Positions 57,666-64,000 of a stretch of 64,000 nucleotides of DNA are shown one piece after another. Source of the stretch: Chaetomium olivaceum (lineage: Eukaryota; Ascomycota; Sordariomycetes; Sordariales; Chaetomiaceae); contig JAYWVB010000030.1 in NCBI GenBank assembly GCA_039881045.1, forward strand, positions 186,001-250,000, given 5' to 3'. The notes beneath the pieces were generated by a model that worked only from the letters and a program-made list of their open reading frames with translations, ran no database searches and was not told the origin of the DNA. Every line of letters begins with the position of its first letter. Position 1 is the first letter of the stretch. A program made the position numbers and the translations under genes.

Positions 57666-58151
57666 GGAAAGTGGGATCACTGGAACGAATGGAGGATGGA
57701 GTACGAATAGCAATGGACAGATAACAGATTGGCAGTCGAAATCAGAAAAGGGCTCTCTTTTCTTCACATAATCTCAGACCCTTCACTCAGCCCTTGCGTG
57801 TCACCCAATCTGACACCCTGGAGTTATGCTCTAGCGTTGCAACCCTAGCCACGAACTCCCATGTTCCATGTGTGCCGATTGGACAAGGCCGTCTTCGGAA
57901 ACGGATTGAGCTTCCATGTCGAGCTTTGTCCCCGCCCCCAACAACCCCCAACACGGATGACAAAGTGCGAGCATTTCTCCCCGGGTTTTCCCTGCTGACT
58001 GTGCCACGCGGCAATAAACTTCTCACCAAGGCAAAAGAAAGAAACAAAAAGCAAAACAAGCGGCGCAGGATCACACTCACACTGTCACATTACATACACA
58101 GTACAGTATACGCAGTACTTGTGATCACCAACATACCACACAGTACAAACC
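57666..58151. other. Spacer, no gene seen
   Basis: 486 bp between the DUF6603-like gene and the methyltransferase, presumably 3' UTR plus promoter. The purine-rich AAGAAAGAAACAAAAAGC (58029-58046) lies upstream of the methyltransferase start. Confidence 0.4.
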
Positions 58152-59162
58152 ATGCCTTCACCAACGCCATCCCCGCCCAGGTCCCCGGACCACGTGGAAG
58201 TGGACTCGGCACCCGAAGCCGACGATGCGGACTCGGCCTACGGGGACGACGGCTCCTCCACCGCCTCCACCTCCCTCCGCAGTAGCATCCTCCGGTACGA
58301 GTGGAAGCACGGGCGGCGGTACCACGCCTACCAGGCGGGCAAATACAGCTTCCCCAACGACGAGCGCGAGCAGGAGCGCCTCGACATGGTCCACCACGTC
58401 TACTACCGCACCATGCACGACCGCCTGTTTCTGGCTCCTGTCGACCCCGACGCCGGGCTGCGCGTGCTGGATGTTGGTACCGGGACGGGGATGTGGGCGA
58501 TCCATTTGGGGGATGAGTATCCAGGGGCGGCGGAGATTGTGGGGAATGATCTGTCGCCGATCCAGCCCACGTGGTGTCCGCCGAACGTGAGGTTTATTGT
58601 GGATGATGTGGAGCTGGATTGGGCTGAGCCGTTGCCGTATCATCTGATTCATTGTCGGTATATGGCCGGGTCGATCAAGGACTGGCCGAGGTTAATGAAA
58701 CAGATGTACGATAACCTCAAGCCGGGTGGGTGGCTGGAGCTCCAGGAGAGCGCGAATACTCTGTACAGCCAAGACGGGAGCCTCGCCAAGGACGATCCGC
58801 TTATGAAGCTGATGAACGGGTTAATGGAGGCGTGCGAGAGGATTGGGAGGACGATGGACCCGGCGCCGAGCATGGAGCAGTGGGTGAAGGATGCTGGATT
58901 TGTGAACGTCAAGGTTGAGACTTTCCCCATGCCTGTCGGTGCGTGGCCCAGGGACCCGAGGTTGAAGGAGATCGGGACTTTGTTGGGGGTGAATTTTACC
59001 GAGGGGGTGGAGGCCTTTACGGCCGCCTTGTTTGCGGACGTGTTGGGCTGGAGCAAGGACGAGATTACAGTTCTGAACGCGGGCGTCAGGAATTCTATTA
59101 GGAGAGGGGAGGCACATGCGCTTTTTGACTTTATGGTTATTACCGGTCAGAAACCAGAGTGA
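58152..59162 (+). CDS. LaeA-like SAM-dependent methyltransferase
   Basis: Single exon, 336 aa, start MPSPTPSPPRSPDHVEVDSA. An acidic disordered N-terminus is followed by the class I methyltransferase core: RVLDVGTGTGMWAIHLGDEY (SAM-binding motif I), VGNDLSPIQPTWCPPNVRF (motif II), DDVELDWAEPLPYHLIHCRY, and LKPGGWLELQESANTLYSQD (post-motif). This arrangement is typical of the fungal TAM/LaeA-like group, which includes regulators and tailoring enzymes of secondary metabolism. LaeA itself has no firmly known small-molecule substrate. No intron is needed. It is adjacent to, but not clearly part of, the giant-gene cassette. Confidence 0.87.
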   Translation: MPSPTPSPPRSPDHVEVDSAPEADDADSAYGDDGSSTASTSLRSSILRYEWKHGRRYHAYQAGKYSFPNDEREQERLDMVHHVYYRTMHDRLFLAPVDPDAGLRVLDVGTGTGMWAIHLGDEYPGAAEIVGNDLSPIQPTWCPPNVRFIVDDVELDWAEPLPYHLIHCRYMAGSIKDWPRLMKQMYDNLKPGGWLELQESANTLYSQDGSLAKDDPLMKLMNGLMEACERIGRTMDPAPSMEQWVKDAGFVNVKVETFPMPVGAWPRDPRLKEIGTLLGVNFTEGVEAFTAALFADVLGWSKDEITVLNAGVRNSIRRGEAHALFDFMVITGQKPE

Positions 59163-59733
59163 TTTTAGCGTTGGTTAGGGGAAGGAGGAGTACGATTATT
59201 TCTTGTATCATACTAGCGAGAAATGCGAATTACCCAAAGTATGAAATATTCATCCAGTGACTTGGCTATATATTCAGACATGATAATACCGATGGACCAG
59301 GCCAAGCCGGTCATAATACCGTGTTATACCATTCCACAATGGCGCATCTTTTCTCCTCTCCAAAATCCCCGATGTGGGTGAACTCAGTGCGGAACAAACT
59401 CCAAACGTATTTAGTTCGAATACCTACAGCTACTTCTCCGCTCTGCACTCTCCCCTTCTTATGCAACCAGAAACGTCTCGGGCTCTCATTCTTCTACACC
59501 CACAAACAAGTCCGCCCCACTCCAGCTCCAGTACAGCTATCCATTGAACACACCACACTCACCACTGACCCCCCTTTATTCCCTTCAATATGGCATATTT
59601 AAATTGCACTACTTGCATTCCATTGCGCGGGAGATTGGCTCTACAATGCTGCTCCAGACCAACACCTCACCACGCGCACTGCAGCGTGGCTGTAAGTGTG
59701 AGGTCCTCCCCACGCCGCAGGCGAGATCACCCG
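59163..59733. other. Spacer, perhaps with the decayed front of an MYND protein
   Basis: No intact gene. Around 59600-59700 cysteine-rich words appear in more than one frame (for example CTTCIPLRGRLALQCCSR) and may be the eroded zinc-finger part of the remnant that follows. Confidence 0.35.
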
Positions 59734-60113
59734 ACAACTAAACCCTTCACGCGCCTAAATAACAACATCTAACTGTACAACCGCTCCGTAAAGGACGTGT
59801 ACCGCATCCTCATCGACGCCTACCGTCTCCGGGCTGATGATGGTGTCTACTTCGAAAGCAAACGGTGCCCCCTAATTATGATAAGCTCCATGGTGCTGTT
59901 ACCAGCGTGCTCGGGGGGTTCAGACGGTGTCTTCTGTTTGCCGCTTCCTGCGGCGGTCTGCTCCAGTCGTGGTGGGACGAGCGGAAGCAGCGCGCGTGCG
60001 AAACCCTCGCTATGGTTTGTCACCCGTCGCACTTTCAGAACTTGCGCCGGGTGGTGGGTGACTACGGAATCTTGAGGCACTACAGAATCTTGAGGCACTA
60101 CAAAGACAACTAA
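59734..60113 (+). pseudogene. Remnant of fungal MYND-type zinc-finger protein, C-terminal part
   Basis: In one frame TTKPFTRLNNN, a stop (59770-59772), then YNRSVKDVYRILIDAYRLRA and DDGVYFES. In a second frame, after a shift near 59860, come YDKLHGAVTSVLGGFRRCLL, GGLLQSWWDERKQRACETLA and a tail. KPFT..L then VYRILIDAYRLR then FR.FL then GGLLP.WW...K..ACE is the conserved C-terminal block of fungal MYND-finger proteins. The tail ends with an 18-bp perfect tandem duplication (60067-60084 and 60085-60102) giving ILRHYRILRHYK. The missing finger, stop and shift mark it as dead. Confidence 0.65.
60067..60102 (+). repeat. 18-bp perfect tandem duplication
   Basis: GAATCTTGAGGCACTACA occurs twice in direct succession (60067-60084, 60085-60102), in frame within the MYND-protein remnant. 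Confidence 0.9.
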
Positions 60114-60469
60114 GTCCCGTTGAAACTACGCCTACTAGCCGCAGTGGTATACGGTCGTGGTGTGTGAGGGCGGAATGCGACGGACAGGCGGAGGATCATA
60201 GCGGTCATTGAGTCTTCGCTTTATGGGTCGGGAAGCCGGGAAATCGACGGGACGTTATGAGATGGATGAGTGAATAGCAAGTCACTGTACGACTTGTACA
60301 ACTCGCTGCAGCGACATAGCCATCCGTGAATATTCGGGAGGGTGTTATGGCTGATTATCTATATTGAGTCAACTGTCCTTAGAGAGCGGGAACTGGCGCA
60401 AAATGATACCAGAAGTTCTTGCGGAAAATGCCCCCCTTTCCCGGGCCTCTTGCCACCTTATAACATCTC
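60114..60469. other. Spacer, no gene seen
   Basis: 356 bp between the MYND remnant and the 3' end of the F-box-like gene. Contains short inverted words such as GTACGACTTGTACAAC near 60287. No gene seen. Confidence 0.4.
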
Positions 60470-61972
60470 CTACCCGTGGAAAGAATTAAAACAGAATCCG
60501 GGCGGGCGCGGGCTAAACAACGTTTTTGCCACGTCCCGCGGAAGCTGGGGCAGGTAAGGGGCGCCCTCGGCCGCGCCCTCGAACGCCTCATACGCGTCCC
60601 CAACCTGGCTTCTGTTCTTGCGGCGATCATCACAGCCGAGCCCAAAAATGGACATTTCCGGTCGTCGCTGCCACTTGACGTCGAACTGCGAAGCCCCGTC
60701 CCCCAGGTCGCGCCAGTCGGTAAAGACGAGCACCCGGTCCCACGGATTGCGAGGGTCCGCTACGGGGACTGCCGCAGCTGAGTGGTCGAAGAAGTGGGTT
60801 TGGCTGCCGTCGATGCAGCCGGGGGGGCCGTCCTTTTTGTGACAGCCGCGTGCGCAGCAGGGAGCCTCGTGGGTCAACATGCATCGCAGTTTAGGGTTCA
60901 GCGCCCGGCGAGCAGGGCCGGTGTCATCGCGGTAGCATTTGAAAGTATGGTAGTGGTTGCGGGAGCGCAGGCCTGCGGCATCACGATGAGCGAGGCACTC
61001 GGGCGTTTTATATTTTGGTTGCAAGTGCTCGTGGCCCGTTTGCGCCGTCCCCCAATGCTGTGTTGAGGAGGACAAGAGGTCCTGTAGGGCAGCGAGCTCA
61101 CGGGCCGTTGGAGGGTCGTTACGACGGCGACTGGTCCGGGATGTGCGTGTTATAAATATCTGTGTTTTCACAATGACTGAGCCGCCACACACGCGAGCCT
61201 GGGAGGTGGAAAGGGAGCGGAAGGGGGCATCATGTCCCAGCGTGTCGTTTGTGCAGCATTTAACAGTGGAAAGGAGCGAGTCTGCATCAAGTCCCTGGCG
61301 GTCCCACATGACAGTGCGGCGGATCAAAGGCAGCGTAAGGCAAAAAGTTCCCCAGGCGCCCACGCGTGAGATGAAAGAGCAGCCAGCCCTACAACAAACC
61401 TGTAAGGCACTGTTCGCGACTCCAGAGAGCGGCGAGTGGAGCATTCTGCAATAGTCGCACCGCGTGAGCAGTAGAAAGTCGCGCTCAAATAGTTCCAGGA
61501 GCATCATGCGCGGCGTGGGAGGAGGGTCGCACTCGTCTTCCTCGGCATCTTCGTCTTCCCCGGGATCCTCGTCTTCCATCTCGGCGTCCTCAGCTTGGCT
61601 GAGGGGATCCTCGTCTAGAGCAATGTTGTTGGTGCCGGGACCGACCCCGCCAGACTTGAACATCATGGTGCGACTCGCCAACGCGAGCGTGATGCGCGAT
61701 TCCACGGGCAGTTGCTGGCCAATGAGAGTGACAAGCTCGGGTGGGAGGCGTTCGATAGGTGAGTTGGAGCACGGGCGACTTGCCGCTACCTACAGGCACG
61801 TTAGTAAACTACTTGGTCGGGGTGGAGGACGTGACATGAATGATGGACATACGACTTGCTCTACATCTCCTCCATCGGTTGTTGCATCAACCGAATCACT
61901 ATCAAAGTTCCCTAGGAGTTGTCCATTCTGGGAGGTCGAGCTCGAACGGCTTTGGGATACCTGGAGGTGCAT
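60470..61972 (-). CDS. F-box-like domain protein, N-terminus uncertain
   Basis: Exons 61972-61853 and 61789-60470 with a 63-nt intron (donor GTATGT, TACTAAC branch site), 479 aa if it starts at ATG 61972. The likely F-box reads IERLPPELVTLIGQQLPVES and continues RITLALASRT; F-box proteins recruit targets to SCF ubiquitin ligases. An acidic stretch (EDAEMEDEDPGEDEDAEEDE) and a cysteine/histidine-rich body follow (CDYCRMLHSPL, CCRAGC, CMLTHEAPCCARGCHKKDG), possibly metal binding, then WDRVLVFTDWRDLGDG. Upstream in the same frame a further 68 codons (62182-61976, MPRLNKKMPARNRRQQKSLR, very basic) end in a TAA at 61976-61978. That stop may be a nonsense change of a longer protein, or the upstream part may be separate. 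The 60-aa acidic plus Cys-rich body is not assigned to a family. Confidence 0.68.
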
Positions 61973-61975
61973 CAG

Positions 61976-62182
61976 TTAAACTAGTGTCTTTAAAACAGAC
62001 GCGGTGTGTTGTTTGAATGAGCGTACGACCTCCTCTCCTCCTTCTTGCAGGTCCATTGCCGCATCAGTATCGTCACCGTCACCGGTTGCTGGACTGTTAC
62101 CAGCCAAACGCCTGCTTCTGCGTAATGACTTTTGTTGACGGCGATTACGAGCCGGCATCTTTTTATTTAGACGTGGCATCAT
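61976..62182 (-). pseudogene. Basic N-terminal extension of the F-box-like protein, cut off by TAA
   Basis: 68 codons from ATG 62182 in the same frame as the F-box-like gene, with only the TAA at 61976-61978 and three bases separating it from the ATG at 61972. It encodes a nuclear-signal-like basic stretch then an acidic segment. One C-to-T change in CAA would explain the stop. Alternatively it is an upstream ORF. Confidence 0.4.
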
Positions 62183-62665
62183 GAGATTTGATTAGGGGTA
62201 AAATGCGCAAAGTGGGCGATGATTGATGGATTGCGCGAGTGGTTTATAGAATCAATCGTTGGTTTACGAGCGACCTCTAGTATTCATAGTTGTACATAAA
62301 TGAGATGTGCTGCCGAAAAGAACTGAAAAAGGCCCTGTAAAACCCGCACGCGTAATGAAACTTGGAAGTGAACGCAGGTGAGAGCTTCAGCGCATCATCG
62401 ACCGATCCTGGGCGTCATGAATTTGAATGTGGTCACGGTGCTGCTCATGTGAAGCCTACGGTCCCGGGTTCCACCCGGCAAGTTCTCGCCCAAGCGGTAG
62501 TGCCTTGCCCATGATCCACCATTACTAGGTATGTTCAGACGAAAAAGGACGGGAAATAATTGCAGAAGTATTCTCTGGGAGGAAGCCTTAAAATATGAGA
62601 ACAGTGCATGGTGAAAAAGTTTGAAGTAAAGCAGGACATATTAAGTAGTATGAAAGCCACAACCA
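62183..62665. other. Spacer, no gene seen
   Basis: Intergenic between two minus-strand genes: promoter of the F-box-like gene and 3' end of the phosphatase gene. CCGGGTTCCACCCGG (62464-62478) is a short perfect hairpin. Confidence 0.4.
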
Positions 62666-63982
62666 TTAGACCATTTCCTCTCCTCTCCCATAATATTGGC
62701 CTCCGTTGGGCCTCACAGTAGCCGGATTCGGGTAGGCCACCGACGGCCCGTGTGACGCCATCCCGTTCCCATTAGGCACCGCATCTCCGCCACCATGCAC
62801 TCCATGACCATTAGACACCGTCTGCGCAGCCGGCACATCCATGCTACCCGCCGCCGGCTTCTCCCTCCCAAACCCCCCACGGCGCGCACCACCAGCCCTC
62901 CTCCTCCGCCTTCGGCCCCACCCCAACTTCTTCACAAACACGGCGCGCTCCAACACCTCGGCAGAGGACGCAGAGGCGGCAGCGGCATAGTCAAACACAG
63001 CGCGATGACGCAGCGGGATATGATTGTAGCGCCAGTCCCACACGGCAGCGTAGCTGACGCGGTAGACCATGAAGGCGACGATGGTGCCGATGACGGAGCC
63101 CGCGCAGACATCGTACCAGTTGTGCGCCTGGTCGACCGTCAGGCAGGCGGCCATGAGCGTGGCGCCGAGTAAAGGGGCGAGCAGGGCGGCGAGCCAGTAG
63201 AAGCTGGCGTGGAAGTTGGCCCAGACCTTGAGCTTGGCGTTCATCCAGAGGAAGAGGAAGACGTAGGCCGCGAAGGCGGTCGTTGAGTGGCCCGAGGGAA
63301 AGGAGGTCATGGCGTTTTTGATGGCGTCTTTGTTTGGGTTGGTGCAGATTTCGCTGGTGTACATGACGCTGTGGAAACCGACGCCGTTGAGGCCCGTGGT
63401 GTTGTGGCTGCGGGCGAGGGAAATGTCCGGCTGGCAGACGTCAAGGAAAATGGGGCGGAAGCCGCCGATGAGGATCTTGATGATGACTTGAAAGAGGGAG
63501 CCCAGGATGATCGAGTATAAGAGGCCGAGCACGGCGTTATTGAAGTCCCAGAAGGAGCGGATGCGGACCTGGGCGACGGCCATAATGCCGATGGGGATGA
63601 CGGTGCAGATGACACCCGAGAGGGACGGGGAGATGATCCAGCCGCGGTTGGGGTAGGCGAACTGGGGGTAAACAATATCGCCCGAGGTGTCGAAGGTTAT
63701 GGGGAAGTTTCGGGTCGCAGCGTAGGGTGCGTGGTAGATCTAGCTTGTGGGTTAATGGTCTTGTGCAGTAGACGGGGAGACGCCAAACAGAGGATGGACA
63801 GGGACGTACGCCGAGGGTTGCTGCGCCCAAGACAGCCATGGTGAGAATGTCCCGCCAGGAGACCTTGATCCAGTCGATCACGAACGGTACAAGACGCTCC
63901 CGCACGATCGGGTAACGGGGCTTTTATGGGTTGGCGCGGTCCCCGGGTCGCGATGGACATCGCGTCGGTGGAAGGGCAACAT
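62666..63982 (-). CDS. PAP2-family lipid phosphate phosphatase (one apparent 1-nt frameshift)
   Basis: Integral membrane enzyme that dephosphorylates phosphatidate, diacylglycerol pyrophosphate or related lipids, probably in the ER, Golgi or vacuole membrane. Exons are 63982-63810 and 63739-62666 (70-nt intron), about 415 aa. About six membrane helices are present. Catalytic motifs are KILIGGFRPIF (K-x6-RP), SFPSGHSTTAF (PSGH, acid/base histidine) and DQAHNWYDVCAGSVIG (H-x3-D; the usual first residues SR are less clear). The N-terminus MLPFHRRDVHRDPG leads to KPRYPIVRERLVPFVIDWIK only if one base is added to the A run read from TTTT at 63922-63925. The C-terminal 100 residues are a basic, glycine-rich tail (GWGRRRRRRAGGARRGG). 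The start codon is 19 bases from the window end. Confidence 0.85.
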
Positions 63983-64000
63983 GGTGACTCGGAGTTGTAG

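Noticed and set aside
56370..57767. 465-codon open frame on the minus strand over the end of the DUF6603-like gene
   Set aside because: It lies antisense to a long, clearly coding exon and has low-complexity H/R-rich composition without motifs; a GC-driven shadow frame.
62464..62478. Possible tRNA T-arm (CCGGGTTCCACCCGG)
   Set aside because: The loop is five bases, not seven, and no matching acceptor stem, D-arm or anticodon arm is found around it.

Overview
The window is a piece of a filamentous ascomycete genome, most likely Sordariomycetes (Sordariales/Chaetomiaceae-like). The evidence is short GT-AG introns of about 48-110 bases with CTRAY-type branch points, a mitochondrial Atm1 transporter, combined C2H2 + Zn2Cys6 regulators, fungal F-box and MYND proteins and a fungal hAT transposon. 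No tRNA, rRNA or CRISPR was recognised.

Layout. 0-2.3 kb: Atm1, the mitochondrial Fe-S-related ABC transporter. 3.2-5.6 kb: a secreted S41-type protease. 6.2-9.3 kb: a complete hAT DNA transposon with matching terminal inverted repeats, sitting 124 bp upstream of an RNase H1 gene (9.4-10.4 kb). 11.5-12.6 kb: a ZZ zinc-finger protein. 12.9-32.9 kb: a probable catabolic cluster. It holds an MFS transporter, an FAD monooxygenase fused to an acetoacetate-decarboxylase-like domain, a C2H2/Zn2Cys6 activator, a LigB-type extradiol ring-cleaving dioxygenase, an APH-type kinase, a CocE/NonD hydrolase, a full-length fumarylacetoacetase homologue and a small cupin. A PD-(D/E)XK nuclease-like pseudogene with six nonsense codons lies inside it. 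Hydroxylation, ring cleavage and C-C hydrolysis enzymes next to a transporter and a regulator suggest growth on, or detoxification of, an aromatic compound; the substrate is not known.

33-37 kb: two small orphan genes and an aldehyde-dehydrogenase-like protein without the catalytic cysteine. 37.6-57.7 kb: the most unusual part. Three giant, almost intron-free genes (1163, about 1426 and 1723 aa) resemble protein families I know mainly from bacterial operons, the last being DUF6603-like. A beta-propeller lectin gene lies among them, and a protein with the two halves of a deaminase zinc site (NCGE and PCLNC) flanks them. 58-64 kb: a LaeA-like methyltransferase, a decayed MYND-protein remnant, an F-box-like protein and a PAP2 lipid phosphatase.

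About eight otherwise intact genes, including the normally essential atm1, each carry one or two small frameshifts, mostly single bases and mostly at homopolymer runs. I read these as uncorrected sequencing indels rather than gene death; lengths are given after allowing for them. Stop codons in the nuclease-like gene are different: all are TAA or TAG replacing likely glutamine codons, as expected from RIP-type C-to-T mutation. All functional calls are from reading the sequence; no search was run.
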